From the NCBI RefSeq assembly GCF_017114865.1, contig NZ_JADEYH010000013.1:101708-165707 (forward strand): DNA of 64,000 nucleotides. Reading direction: 5' to 3'. The position numbers and the translations under genes are program-made. Of this stretch, positions 21,890 to 31,781 are shown in pieces. Within the stretch, counting starts at the first letter, position 1, and the number at the start of each line of letters is the position of its first letter. The notes under the pieces were generated by a model. It was given only the letters and a program-made list of their open reading frames with translations, was not told the DNA's origin and made no database searches. This DNA is from Streptomyces verrucosisporus (lineage in GTDB: Bacteria; Actinomycetota; Actinomycetes; Streptomycetales; Streptomycetaceae).

Positions 21890-23293
21890 TCAGCGCCCGC
21901 GGGCCGGGCGCAGCCGCCAGGCCCGTATGGCCAGGGCCGCAGGCGTCCCCAGGCCGGCCGTCCAGCCCAGCGCCGCGGCCCCGGTGAGCCGCCAGTCCGG
22001 GCCGAGACGGGCCAGCGCCCCCGTGCCCAGCGGGCCGCCCGCACAGGCGGCCAGCACCGCCATCGCCGCGCCGCAGCCGCAGGCGGCCAGCGCGACCGCA
22101 CAGGCGGTCGCCCGTCCGTCCAGTGCCGCGGGGCCTCCCGCGGCGGGCACGGCCGCGCGCGCCACGCACCACGCCGCGAACCCTCCGCCCGCCAGCGGGA
22201 CCACGAGCGCCGCGGCCCAGGTCACGGGGGCGCCCGGTCCTTCGGCCGGTACGGCCGCCAGCAGCGGGAAGTCCGGCAGCGGCGGCAGGCCGGTCACGGC
22301 CGCGGGGCGCACCGCGCTGCCTCCCCCGAGCGTGAACCCGGGGCCGAGGCCGTACGCCGCGCCCCAGACGGCCGCGTTGGGTGTCAGGGCCAGGGCCAAC
22401 AGCAGGACCGCGACCAGGCCCGGCCATGTCGGGGCCCACTGTTCCGGTGCGGGAAAAGCGGCCCGCCGGTCTGTGGCCACATGCCAGAGCAGGGCGCCCG
22501 CCGCCAGCAGTGCGCCCCCGGCGCACAGTGCCGCGGCCGACGCGGCGGCGCCGCGCAGGGCGGCCGACGCGGCGGCACGGGTGAGCACCGGCCGCTCCGT
22601 CCGCCGCATACGGCGCATACAGCGCATACGGTGCGGGAGCCGCGGCGGGGCCTCGGGCAGCGGGCGCCCCAGGCCCGTCCACGTCCCCGCCGCCGCGGCC
22701 GCGGCCACCACCGCGGGCAGGCGCAGCGCGGCACCCAGCGGATCGACCCGGATGGGGCCGGACGCCGCGTAGACGGTGACGGCCGCCGCGACCAGCAGGT
22801 ATCCGGTGACGATCCAGCACGTGGCACGCCATGTCGCGCCCGTGTCCCCCGCACCGGAACCCGCACCGGCTCCCCGGCCGGGGGCACAGCCGGGAACACC
22901 GCCGGGGACAGCTCCGGGGACTCGTGCGGAGGCAGGCACCCGGACCGCGCCCCGGGCCGTGCGGTGGAGCAGCCACACCGGCACGGCGCACAGCATCAGG
23001 GGCACCAGCCCGACCGGCGCGGGGGAACCGCTGAGGGTTTCGGTACGCACGAGGGGGGCACCGTGTGCCACCAGCCAGAGGTCGGCGGCGACGCGCAGCG
23101 CACCGCCGGGGCCGTCGTCGGGGTGGGGTGAGGTGATCCACAGCAGCATGACGAGGACCGCGATTCCGCCCAGACCCAGGCCCGCGGCCATCACACCGTC
23201 CAGAAGACGGTCGCGGGGAGGGACCGGCGCATGAGGGACGAGCGCGAGGGCATGCGGGGGCGGTGGGGAGGGCGACGCGTCGCGGCGGGTCAT
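21890..23293 (-). CDS. DUF6350 / PerM-like cell-division membrane protein
   Basis: 467 residues from the ATG at 23293. It is a polytopic protein with about ten hydrophobic helices, many Ala/Gly/Leu-rich. DUF6350-like segments include the first helix GVMAAGLGLGGIAVLVMLLWITSPHPD and later AALGWTAGLGTPAALAI. The mycobacterial homologue PerM is reported to support cell division; whether this holds in Streptomyces is inference. It sits between purN and sucCD. The upstream region is shared with the divergent sigma-like gene and holds two inverted repeats. Confidence 0.8.
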   Translation of the reverse strand: MTRRDASPSPPPPHALALVPHAPVPPRDRLLDGVMAAGLGLGGIAVLVMLLWITSPHPDDGPGGALRVAADLWLVAHGAPLVRTETLSGSPAPVGLVPLMLCAVPVWLLHRTARGAVRVPASARVPGAVPGGVPGCAPGRGAGAGSGAGDTGATWRATCWIVTGYLLVAAAVTVYAASGPIRVDPLGAALRLPAVVAAAAAAGTWTGLGRPLPEAPPRLPHRMRCMRRMRRTERPVLTRAAASAALRGAAASAAALCAGGALLAAGALLWHVATDRRAAFPAPEQWAPTWPGLVAVLLLALALTPNAAVWGAAYGLGPGFTLGGGSAVRPAAVTGLPPLPDFPLLAAVPAEGPGAPVTWAAALVVPLAGGGFAAWCVARAAVPAAGGPAALDGRATACAVALAACGCGAAMAVLAACAGGPLGTGALARLGPDWRLTGAAALGWTAGLGTPAALAIRAWRLRPARGR

Positions 23294-23375
23294 GGGATAC
23301 ACGCCGACATGCTGCCAACAACGCCCGATTCGCCCGGGCAACAGGGAAAAAGTCGATGTGTCGCACACAGTACGC

Positions 23376-23423
23376 TATGAAGTTTTTTCATACAGTGCGG
23401 CGGTATGGCGTCCATACCGCCGC
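23376..23423. promoter_or_regulatory. Two inverted repeats in PerM / sigma-like divergent promoter
   Basis: TATGAA-gtttt-TTCATA (23376-23392) is followed directly by a perfect 12-bp repeat GCGGCGGTATGG-cgt-CCATACCGCCGC (23397-23423). The second ends 30 bases before the sigma-like start. Because the flanking genes diverge, a terminator role is unlikely; an operator or a 5'-leader hairpin is more plausible. Confidence 0.6.
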
Positions 23424-23453
23424 AATCATGACGACCCGTAGGGGGCGGCCAGC

Positions 23454-24350
23454 ATGACCGAGACACTCTCCCTCCCCGCGCCCGCCGAGGAGGCGGCCCC
23501 GGAGGCCGCCGAGCACGAGGAGCCCGCCGCCGGGCCGTCGTCCGGGCTCGCGGAGACCGCGGACCTCCCCCACCCGAAGGCGGCGGACGGACCGGCCGAG
23601 GCGTTCGATCTGCTGTACGCGCGCCTGGCCCGGCCGCTGCTGCGCCAGACGTATCTGCTCACCGGCGACAGGGAACCGGCCGTACGGGCCGTAGGCCATG
23701 CCTTCCGGCAGGCGTGGGAGCGGTGGCCCGAGGTCGCCGTGGACCGGGATCCGGCCGGCTGGGTGCGGACGGCCGCCTACGACCACGCCCTCTCGCCCTG
23801 GCACCGGCTGGACCCCCGCCGCCGCGCGGCCCGGAGGGACGGGGCGGGGAACGAGCCGGGGAGCGGAAGTCTGCCACCGGAGGCGCTGCTGGACCTGCCG
23901 CCCTCCTACCGCCGCACGCTGCTGCTGCACGACGGCCTGGGGCTCGGCCTGTCGGAGACGGCCGCCGAGAGCGAGGCGAGCACCGCCGCCACGGCCGCAC
24001 GGCTGATGCACGCGCGCGAGGCGCTGGCCGAGTACGTGCCCGGCCTGCGCCGTGTCGCACCGGACCGGCGCAGGGAGATCATCCGCTCGATGCTGGAGGA
24101 TCTGGCGGACGCCGGCTCCCTGCCCGGACTCCCGTCCGCCCGTACGGCGCGCACCGGCAGCGAGCGGACGGTGCGGCTGCGGACGGGCGCCTCGTTCGGG
24201 GCGACCGCGCTGGTGGCCGCGGCCGCGGTGCTGGCGTCCCTGGCCGGGCCGCAGGCGCACGACTCCGCCCGGCAGGCGCCGCGGGAGGCAAAGGCCCCGT
24301 CCGCCTCCGAGCCGTCCCCGGGCGGGCAGCGGGACCGGGCGGCCGGCTGA
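23454..24350 (+). CDS. Sigma-70-like protein with C-terminal membrane helix
   Basis: 298 residues. After a 45-residue acidic Ala/Pro tail, a region resembles ECF sigma region 2 (FDLLYARLARPLLRQTYLLT, then AFRQAWERWPEVAVDRDPAGW). A region-4-like block follows (LLDLPPSYRRTLLLHDGLGLGLSETA, AARLMHAREALAEYV). The key DNA-contact positions look weak, and a single hydrophobic helix (ASFGATALVAAAAVLASLAG) lies near residue 250, unusual for a sigma factor. It may be a degenerate sigma-like regulator held at the membrane, or an anti-sigma-like protein. Confidence 0.7.
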   Translation: MTETLSLPAPAEEAAPEAAEHEEPAAGPSSGLAETADLPHPKAADGPAEAFDLLYARLARPLLRQTYLLTGDREPAVRAVGHAFRQAWERWPEVAVDRDPAGWVRTAAYDHALSPWHRLDPRRRAARRDGAGNEPGSGSLPPEALLDLPPSYRRTLLLHDGLGLGLSETAAESEASTAATAARLMHAREALAEYVPGLRRVAPDRRREIIRSMLEDLADAGSLPGLPSARTARTGSERTVRLRTGASFGATALVAAAAVLASLAGPQAHDSARQAPREAKAPSASEPSPGGQRDRAAG

Positions 24351-24427
24351 GTGCGGACTTCAGGGCCTTCGCGGGACCGCCCGAGGCCCCGCGAAGGCCT
24401 CGCGAAGGCCCTGGGAAGGCCCCGGGA

Positions 24428-24472
24428 ACGGCGCGGGCCCGCACCCCCTGAGGGGGTGCGGGCCCGCGCCGT
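24428..24472. terminator. Strong bidirectional terminator
   Basis: At least 20 perfect base pairs (starting ACGGCGCGGGCCCG) around a CTGAG loop, between the convergent sigma-like gene and sucD. GCGAAGGCC-type repeats precede it at 24370-24425. Confidence 0.9.
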
Positions 24473-24497
24473 GCTGGGCACGGCCGTGCCGGCCGTG

Positions 24498-25382
24498 TCA
24501 GCCGGCGAGCAGCTCGCGCGCCAGGCGGGCGGTCTCGGACGGCGTCTTGCCGACCTTCACACCCGCGGCCTCCAGGGCCTCCTTCTTCGCCTGGGCGGTG
24601 CCGGAGGAGCCGGAGACGATGGCGCCGGCGTGGCCCATGGTCTTGCCCTCGGGGGCGGTGAAGCCCGCGACGTAGCCGACGACCGGCTTGGTGACGTTGG
24701 CCTTGATGAAGTCCGCGGCCCGCTCCTCGGCGTCGCCGCCGATCTCGCCGATCATCACGATCAGGTCGGTGTCGGGGTCGGCCTCGAACGCCTTGAGGGC
24801 GTCGATGTGGGTGGTGCCGATGATCGGGTCGCCGCCGATGCCGACGCAGGTCGAGAAGCCGAGGTCGCGCAGCTCGTACATCATCTGGTACGTCAGCGTG
24901 CCGGACTTCGAGACCAGACCGATGCGGCCCGGCTTGGTGATGTCGGCCGGGATGATGCCCGCGTTGGACTGGCCGGGGGTGATCAGACCGGGGCAGTTCG
25001 GGCCGACGATGCGGGTCTTGTCGCCCTTGGAGCCCGCGTAGGCCCAGAACTCGGCGGTGTCGTGGACGGCGATGCCCTCGGTGATCACCACGGCGAGCGG
25101 GATCTCGGCGTCGATGGCCTCGATGACCGCGCTCTTGGTGAACTTCTCCGGGACGAAGACGACGGTGACGTCGGCGCCGGTGGCCTCCATGGCCTCCTTG
25201 ACCGTGCCGAAGACGGGCACCTCGGTCCCGTCGAAGTCGACGGTCGTGCCCGCCTTGCGCGGGTTGACGCCGCCGACGATGTTGGTGCCGGAGGCCAGCA
25301 TGCGCCGGGTGTGCTTCTGGCCCTCGGAGCCGGTCATCCCCTGGACGATGACCTTGCTTTCCTTGGTGAGGAAGATAGCCAT
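24498..25382 (-). CDS. sucD: Succinyl-CoA synthetase alpha subunit
   Basis: 294 residues. The CoA-binding Rossmann start has [19 protein letters not shown]. The middle contains [15 protein letters not shown] and [13 protein letters not shown], and the phospho-His loop is in [15 protein letters not shown]. It interconverts succinyl-CoA and succinate with nucleotide phosphorylation in the TCA cycle, as a complex with the beta subunit encoded 24 bases upstream. Full length. Confidence 0.97.
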   Translation of the reverse strand: MAIFLTKESKVIVQGMTGSEGQKHTRRMLASGTNIVGGVNPRKAGTTVDFDGTEVPVFGTVKEAMEATGADVTVVFVPEKFTKSAVIEAIDAEIPLAVVITEGIAVHDTAEFWAYAGSKGDKTRIVGPNCPGLITPGQSNAGIIPADITKPGRIGLVSKSGTLTYQMMYELRDLGFSTCVGIGGDPIIGTTHIDALKAFEADPDTDLIVMIGEIGGDAEERAADFIKANVTKPVVGYVAGFTAPEGKTMGHAGAIVSGSSGTAQAKKEALEAAGVKVGKTPSETARLARELLAG

Positions 25383-25406
25383 TGTTGTCGGTGTCCTCGT
25401 CCTTCG

Positions 25407-26579
25407 TTACTTCGCGGCCAGCTCGGCGGCACGCTCGGCCGCGCCGTCCATGGTGTCCACCTGCTGCACCAGCGGGTGGTCGGCGTCGTTCAGGATCTTG
25501 CGGCCCAGCTCCGCGTTGTTGCCGTCGAGGCGCACCACCAGCGGCTTGGAGACGTCCTCGCCCTTGGACTTCAGCAGCTCCAGGGCCTGCACGATGCCGT
25601 TTGCGACGGCGTCGCAGGCGGTGATGCCGCCGAAGACGTTGACGAAGACGGACTTGACGTCCGGGTCGCCGAGGATGATCTCCAGGCCGTTGGCCATGAC
25701 CTCGGCGGAGGCGCCGCCGCCGATGTCGAGGAAGTTGGCGGGCTTGACGCCGCCGTGGTTCTCACCGGCGTAGGCCACGACGTCCAGGGTGCTCATGACC
25801 AGGCCCGCGCCGTTGCCGATGATGCCGACCTGGCCGTCGAGCTTGACGTAGTTCAGGCCCTTGGCCTTGGCTGCGGCCTCCAGCGGGTTGGCCGCGGCCT
25901 TGTCCTCCAGGGCGGCGTGGTCCGGCTGGCGGAACTCGGCGCCTGCGTCCAGGGACACCTTGCCGTCCAGCGCGATGATCCGGCCGTCGCCGGTCTTGAC
26001 CAGCGGGTTCACCTCGACGAGGAGGGCGTCCTCCTTGACGAAGACGGTCCACAGCTTCCGCACGGCGTCGACGATTCCGTCGGCGACGTCGGCCGGGAAC
26101 TTCGCGGCCTCGACGATCTCGCGGGCCTTGGCCTCGGTGACGCCCTCGACGGCGTCCACCGGGATCTTGGCCAGGGCCTCGGGCTTGGTGGCCGCGACCT
26201 CCTCGATGTCCATGCCGCCCTCGACGGACGCCATCGCGAGGAAGGTGCGGTTGGCGCGGTCCAGCAGGAAGGAGACGTAGTACTCCTCCGCGATGTCCGC
26301 GGTCTGGGCCAGCATCACCTTGTGAACGGTGTGGCCCTTGATGTCCATGCCCAGGATCTGGCCGGCCTTCTCGACGGCGTCGTCCGGGTCGGAGGCCAGC
26401 TTCACACCGCCGGCCTTGCCCCGGCCGCCGGTCTTGACCTGCGCCTTGACGACCGCGCGACCGCCGAGTCGCTCGGTCACCTCGCGCGCCGCCTCGGGCG
26501 TGTCGATGACTTCACCGGCCAGCACCGGTACGTCATGCTTGGCGAAGAGATCCCTCGCCTGGTACTCGAACAGGTCCAC
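25407..26579 (-). CDS. sucC: Succinyl-CoA synthetase beta subunit
   Basis: 390 residues with an ATP-grasp fold. [20 protein letters not shown] opens it, [20 protein letters not shown] carries nucleotide contacts, [20 protein letters not shown] holds the Mg ligands, and [19 protein letters not shown] plus [17 protein letters not shown] form the subunit interface and phosphate-transfer region. It is the first gene of sucC-sucD. A match to the Streptomyces Crp binding consensus lies about 150 bases upstream. Confidence 0.97.
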   Translation of the reverse strand: MDLFEYQARDLFAKHDVPVLAGEVIDTPEAAREVTERLGGRAVVKAQVKTGGRGKAGGVKLASDPDDAVEKAGQILGMDIKGHTVHKVMLAQTADIAEEYYVSFLLDRANRTFLAMASVEGGMDIEEVAATKPEALAKIPVDAVEGVTEAKAREIVEAAKFPADVADGIVDAVRKLWTVFVKEDALLVEVNPLVKTGDGRIIALDGKVSLDAGAEFRQPDHAALEDKAAANPLEAAAKAKGLNYVKLDGQVGIIGNGAGLVMSTLDVVAYAGENHGGVKPANFLDIGGGASAEVMANGLEIILGDPDVKSVFVNVFGGITACDAVANGIVQALELLKSKGEDVSKPLVVRLDGNNAELGRKILNDADHPLVQQVDTMDGAAERAAELAAK

Positions 26580-26727
26580 GCGCGTCCGTCCCTAGTTGTG
26601 GTGTCGCGGTTCGTTGTCAGCGTGGGCGTGCCGCGTGGCCGCGGCGTCTGCGGAGCGCGCGGCATGTCCGCCTTGCAGGTTAGTCCTGTCGGTGTGCCCG
26701 GCATAAATCGCAGCTCACACCCGTGCG

Positions 26728-26741
26728 GTGACAACCGTCAC
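26728..26741 (-). promoter_or_regulatory. Crp-type site upstream of sucC
   Basis: GTGACAACCGTCAC is a perfect inverted repeat (GTGAC-aacc-GTCAC). It fits both the general CRP pattern GTGA-N6-TCAC and the consensus reported for Streptomyces Crp, GTG-N6-GNCAC. It lies about 150 bases from the sucC start. Binding is inferred. Confidence 0.55.
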
Positions 26742-26808
26742 AGACACCGCCCTCCCGACCTGGGTATGAGGCGCCGCGGCGGTACGGGATCCGGCCGGCC
26801 GCCGGGGC

Positions 26809-26844
26809 CGTCCGGACGGGTTTCCGGACGGGTTTCCGGACGGA
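26809..26844. repeat. 12-bp direct repeat, about 3 copies
   Basis: TTTCCGGACGGG recurs (copies end near 26820, 26832 and 26844, the last with one change), just past the stop of the exporter gene. GTCCGG / CCGGAC pairing inside could act as a weak terminator. The rest of 26580-26886 holds the sucC promoter region. Confidence 0.7.
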
Positions 26845-26886
26845 TCCCCCGGCAGGGGCCGACCCGGGGACCGGCACGGTGGCCGG

Positions 26887-29653
26887 TCAGCCGAGCTGGC
26901 GGCGGACCAGCTCGTGGAAGAGGCCGCCGGTGTCGGCGAGCAGGTCCGCGGGAGCCCCCTGCCGCACCACCCGGCCGTCCGACATGACGATCACCCGGTC
27001 GGCGTCCATGACGGTCGACAGCCGGTGGGCGATGACGACGCGGGTGCAGCGCAGGGCGCGGGTGGAGGCCATGACCACGCTCTGGGCCTCGTTGTCCAGC
27101 GCGCTGGTGGCCTCGTCCAGGAAGAGGATGCGCGGTCTGCGGATCAGCGCCTGGGCGATCATCAGCCGCTGGCGCTGGCCGCCGGAGACGGTGCCGCCAC
27201 CGTCCGACAGCATGGTGTGCATGCCCATGGGCATGGCCTTGATGTCCTCGGCCAGACCGGCCATCGCGGCCGCCTCCCACGCCTCCTCGGGGGAGAACGG
27301 CTCGGCGCCGCGGATGCACTCCAGGATCGAGCCGGTCAGCGGCTGGGCGTTCTGCAGGACGACGCCGCACTGGCGGCGCACGGCCGTCCGGTCCAGGGCC
27401 GCCAGGTCCTGGCCGTCGTAGAGCACGCTGCCGGAGACCGGCCGGTCGAAGCCGATGAGCAGCCGCAGCAGCGTCGACTTGCCGCAGCCGCTGGCCCCGA
27501 CGATCGCGACGAACTCGCCCGGTCCGATCCTCAGGTCCACGCCGTCCAGGGCCGGCGGGCCGTCGTCGCCGTAGCGGTAGGTCAGCCGCCGGGCCTCGAC
27601 GGCGCCGCTCAGCTCGCCCGGCGGCACACTGCCGCCGTCCACCTCGGGCAGCTCGTTCAGGATCGGCCTGACCTGCTCGAACATCGGCAGCACCGCGGCG
27701 GCCGAGATCAGCGCGCCGGTCAGCTGGGTGGCCGAGGACAGCATCAGCGTCACGGCGGTGTTGAAGGTGAGGAACTCGGCGGCGGACATGCTGCCGCGGG
27801 CCGGTCCGGCCAGCAGCATGAACATCGCCAGTGTGCACAGCGGCAGGTAGACCGCGTTGAGGACGGAGACGGCGTTCCTGACCCGGCCGATGCGCCGCTG
27901 GAGCCCTCGGGTGCGGGCGAACTCCCGCGCCCAGGCGGCGTAGGCGAAGCTCTCGGCCGCGGCGACGCGCAGCTTGGGCAGTCCGCGCAGGGTCTGGAAG
28001 GCGCGGTTGTCCAGCTTGAGCCCGAGCCCGACCAGCTGCCGCTGGTAGCGCAGCTGCCACAGCCCCAGCACCAGGAAGACCGCGGCGACGGCCAGCAGCA
28101 GGGCGATCGCCGCCAGCGCCAGCGGCACGCTGTGGACCAGCAGCAGGACGAGGTTGACCGCGCCCACGGTGGTCGCCTGGAGGGCCACCGTGCTGATGCC
28201 GGAGAGCACCCGGCGGATGGCGCCGACGCCCATGGCCGCGCCGGCCAGCTCGCCGGTGGAGCGGCCCGCGAAGAACGTCGTCGGTAGCCGCAGCAGCCGG
28301 TCCCACACGGCGGGCTGGAGCGTCGCCTCGATACGGCCCTCCAGGCGCAGGACGGCGGTGTTCTGCATCAGCATGAAGGCGGCCGAGACGGCGCCGGCGG
28401 CGATGAGCGCCAGGGCCGTCTGCACGATGAGCCCGGTCTCGCCGCCGGGCACGTACTCGCCGAGCACCTTGCCGGTGGCGATGGGCACCAGCGCGCCCAG
28501 GCCGACGGCGACCAGGCCGCTCAGGGCCAGGCCGCGCAGCTCGGCGCGGGTGCCGCGCAGGCCGAAGCGCAGCAGTCCGGGCAGGCCCAGCGGACGGTCG
28601 GGCAGCGGGCGGTAGAACATCACGGCGCGCGGCTCGAAGCGGGCCGCGCCAAAGGCGCCGACGCGTTCGCGTTCGCCGGTGGCCGGGTCCACCGCCTCGT
28701 AGCCGCCGCGCCGCCACAGCAGCGCCACGGGCGCGCCCTCCCCGGCCTCCGGCCCGGCCGGGCCCCGGGTGCGGCGGCCGACCGGGGGGCCGCTGTCCTC
28801 GCGCCACCAGCGTCCGGTGAGCCTGACGGTGCGGGTGCGCACGCCGGAGGCGATCGCGATGCGCTCGACCGGGTCCGTGCGCTCGGGGACCGTGCCCCCG
28901 CCGCCCGCGCCGCCCGGCTCGGTCAGGGTGATGCCGGCCCGCCCGGCCACCAGTCGGCAGACGGCGAGGACCGCGTCGTCGCCCGCGCCGCGCCGGGGGG
29001 CGCGGGCGGGGCGGCCGATGGAGGCCAGCAACACCCGGTCCGCCTGGGTGCGGGCGGCCTCGCCGGCCTCGATGCCGGCCGCGGTGCGGTCCTCGTGGGT
29101 GCGTTCCAGCTCCTCGATCCAGCGGTCCAGGGCGTACAGCAGCCGGTACTGCTGGTCGACCATGCCCTGCCACATCGCCGTGTCGACCAGCAGCGTGCCC
29201 GCGGCCTCAGCCCGGTAGGCGGCGCCGTACAGCACGCTGCCGGGGACGACGTGCATCCACAGCACGTCGTCGTCGGCCGGGCTCCCGTGCCCGTCGGCGG
29301 GGGCGGGCCCGGGCGGGGTGGGGCATCTCCCGCAGCTCGACACGGTGCAGCCGGCAGCCCTCCAGGGGGCGGCCGGCCAGGGTGTGCTCGGGGCCCTCGA
29401 CCGGGCCCAGCAACAGCGTGCCGGCCTCCAGCCGGCCCAGGAAGTGCCAGTGACCCGAGCTCGCCGAGCCGACGGCGAACAGGTCCAGGGCCCCGTCCAC
29501 CACGAGCCACAGCACATGCGGGCCCTCCAGGGACAGGCTGCGCGCCCCGGCGCAGTCGACCGCCGTACCCAGCCCGCCCAGGGCCGCGACGACGGGATCG
29601 GTGTGCCGGACGTGGGGGGCGTGGGGGGCGTACGGGACGTGGGGGATCGTCAA
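26887..29653 (-). pseudogene. NHLM-type peptide-export ABC transporter, frameshifted
   Basis: The N-terminal frame (TTG start at 29653, one base after the upstream stop) encodes a cyclic-nucleotide-binding-like sensor domain (LWLVVDGALDLFAV, GRLEAGTLLLGPVEG). The frame changes near 29320, in a four-G run, into a +1 frame encoding the rest: a linker, an ABC membrane domain with six hydrophobic helices, and an ATPase (Walker A GASGCGKST, signature VSGGQRQR, Walker B ILFLDEATSALD). Removing one base restores about 921 residues, normal for the NHLM bacteriocin-system ATP-binding transporter. It is either a recent pseudogene or a sequencing error. The large second part alone (M at 29517) would lack the sensor domain. 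Confidence 0.75.
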
Positions 29654-29654
29654 C

Positions 29655-31781
29655 TCAGCGCTCCCTGACCAGTTCGGCGTACGGCCCGCGAGCCGCGACC
29701 AGGTCCTCGTGGCGTCCGCGCTCCACGACCGCGCCCCGGTCGAGCACCATGATCTCGTCGCTGTCGCGCACCGTGCTCAGGCGGTGGGCGATCACCACGC
29801 AGGCGCAGCCGCGCCGCCGCAGGTTGTCGATGATGGTCTGCTCGGTCACCGCGTCCAGCGCGCTGGTCACCTCGTCCAGGACCAGGACGCTGGGGCGGCG
29901 CACCAGTGCCCGGGCGATCTCCAGCCGCTGGCGCTGACCGCCGGAGAGGTTGCGGCCGCCCTGCTCTACCCGGCTGTGGATACCGCCGGGGCGGCGGGCG
30001 ACCACGTCGTACACGGCGGCGTCCCTCAGTGCCGCGACGACGGCCTCGTCCGGAATGGAGGGGTCCCACAGCGCGACGTTGTCGCGGACGGTGCCCTCGA
30101 AGAGGAAGACATCCTGGTCGACGAAGGACACCGACGCCGCCAGCGCGCCGCGCGGGATGTCCTCCAGCCGCATCCCGTCGATGCGGACGGCCCCCTCCCA
30201 GGGGGTGTGCAGGCCGGAGATCAGCCGGGAGACGGTGGACTTGCCGCTGCCGGAGCCGCCGACGAGCGCGACCTGGCGGCCGGGGCCGACGGTGAGCGAG
30301 AAGCCCTTCAGCAGCGGCGGATCCAGGGGGCTGTAGCCGAAGGTGATGTCCTCCAGCTCCACATGGCCCGTCAGGCGCCGGGTGCTGGGGACCGGCTCGC
30401 GCCGCGTGTAGAGCGGGTCGACCGGGAAGTTCTCCACGTCCCGCAGGCGGGCGACGTCGGCCGCGAAGTCCTGGATCCGGCCCGCCACCCCGTTGAGGCG
30501 GGTGATCGGCGCGGTGAAGCTGGTCATCAGGGTCTGGAAGGCGACGAGCAGACCGACCGTCAGATGCCCCTCGACCGCCCGCAGACCGCCGATCATCAGG
30601 ATCAGCGCGCTGTTGAGCGTGGCCAGCACGGGTGCGGCGACCGCCAGCCACGCGCTGGGCACGCCCAGCCGCTGCTGCACGTCGAGGGTGACCGCGTGCT
30701 GACCGGCCCAGCGGCGGAAGAAGCCCTGCTCACCGCCGGTGGCCTTCATGGTCTCGATGAGCTGGAGGCCGCTGTAGGAGGTGTTGGTCAGCCGGGCGAG
30801 GTCGGCGCGCAGCTTCTGGGTGCCGGTGGAGCGCAGATGGAGCACGACGCGCATGGCCACCACGTTGAGCAGTGCCACGCCGACCCCGACGACGGTCAGC
30901 TGCGGATCGTAGGCCCACAGCAGCGCCGCGTAGAGCACGACCACCACGGCGTCCACGCCCGCGGCGGCCAGGTCGCGGGCGAGGGTCTCGGCGACCGTGT
31001 CGTTGGACTGCAGCCGCTGGACGAGGTCGGCCGGGTTCCGCTGGGTGAAGAAGGAGACCGGCAGGCGCAGCAGGTGCCGGAAGAAGCGGGCACTGGCCAG
31101 GGTGGAGGAGATGATGTGCCCGCGCAGCAGATTGGCCTGCTGGACCCCGGTGAGGACGGCGGTGAGCACCAGGGCGGCCGCCATCGACGCGAAGAGCACG
31201 CCCAGCAGCGAGGACTGCCCCCCGATGAGGAACATGTCGATGTAGGTGCGGCTCAGCGCGGTCACCGTCGCGCCGACGGCCACCAGCAGCAGGCTGGCGA
31301 GCACGGCCGCCAGCAGGGTGCCGCGGGTGCCGCGCAGCCGGGCGGGCATGGCGCCCAGGACTCCGGGCCTGCGGCCGCCGCCGCGGAAGCCCGCCTCGGG
31401 CTCGAAGGTGAGGACGACGCCGGTGAAGCTGGTGTCGAACTCCTCCAGGGGGACGAACCGCCGCCCCTTGCCGGGGTCGTTGACGTACACGCCGCGGCGG
31501 CCCAGGCGGCGGCCCATGCCGTCGTAGACGACGTAGTGGTTGAACTCCCAGAACAGGATGGCCGGTCCGCGCAGTTCGGCGAGTGCCGCGAGGTCCATCT
31601 GCATGCCCTTGGCCCGCAGCCCGTAGCCGCGGGCGGCCTTGAGGATGTTGCCGGCCCGGGAGCCGTCGCGGGAGACGCCGCAGGCGATGCGCAGCTCCTC
31701 CAGGGGGACGAAGCGGCCGTGGTGGCCGAGCACCATGGCCAGCGCGGCGGCGCCGCACTCGACCGCCTCCATCTGGAGCAC
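29655..31781 (-). CDS. NHLM-type bacteriocin ABC transporter with C39 peptidase
   Basis: About 708 residues from the GTG at 31781. An N-terminal C39 peptidase has Cys in VLQMEAVECGAA, His in FWEFNHYVVYDG and Asp in YVNDPGKG. A six-helix membrane domain follows, then an ATPase (Walker A GGSGSGKST, signature LSGGQRQR, Walker B VLVLDEVTSALD). This type cleaves a leader peptide at Gly-Gly and exports the mature peptide with the frameshifted partner downstream. The native start is uncertain: the Arg/Gly-rich lead-in is open upstream but has no ATG, and the next in-frame GTG (32030) lies inside DUF5682. No precursor peptide gene is seen nearby. Confidence 0.82.
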   Translation of the reverse strand: MLQMEAVECGAAALAMVLGHHGRFVPLEELRIACGVSRDGSRAGNILKAARGYGLRAKGMQMDLAALAELRGPAILFWEFNHYVVYDGMGRRLGRRGVYVNDPGKGRRFVPLEEFDTSFTGVVLTFEPEAGFRGGGRRPGVLGAMPARLRGTRGTLLAAVLASLLLVAVGATVTALSRTYIDMFLIGGQSSLLGVLFASMAAALVLTAVLTGVQQANLLRGHIISSTLASARFFRHLLRLPVSFFTQRNPADLVQRLQSNDTVAETLARDLAAAGVDAVVVVLYAALLWAYDPQLTVVGVGVALLNVVAMRVVLHLRSTGTQKLRADLARLTNTSYSGLQLIETMKATGGEQGFFRRWAGQHAVTLDVQQRLGVPSAWLAVAAPVLATLNSALILMIGGLRAVEGHLTVGLLVAFQTLMTSFTAPITRLNGVAGRIQDFAADVARLRDVENFPVDPLYTRREPVPSTRRLTGHVELEDITFGYSPLDPPLLKGFSLTVGPGRQVALVGGSGSGKSTVSRLISGLHTPWEGAVRIDGMRLEDIPRGALAASVSFVDQDVFLFEGTVRDNVALWDPSIPDEAVVAALRDAAVYDVVARRPGGIHSRVEQGGRNLSGGQRQRLEIARALVRRPSVLVLDEVTSALDAVTEQTIIDNLRRRGCACVVIAHRLSTVRDSDEIMVLDRGAVVERGRHEDLVAARGPYAELVRER

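Noticed and set aside
23397..23423. 12-bp hairpin considered as a terminator
   Set aside because: It lies between divergent gene starts, where no transcript should end.
26887..31781. Bacteriocin gene cluster
   Set aside because: No precursor peptide or modification enzyme; only the exporter genes are present and one is frameshifted.
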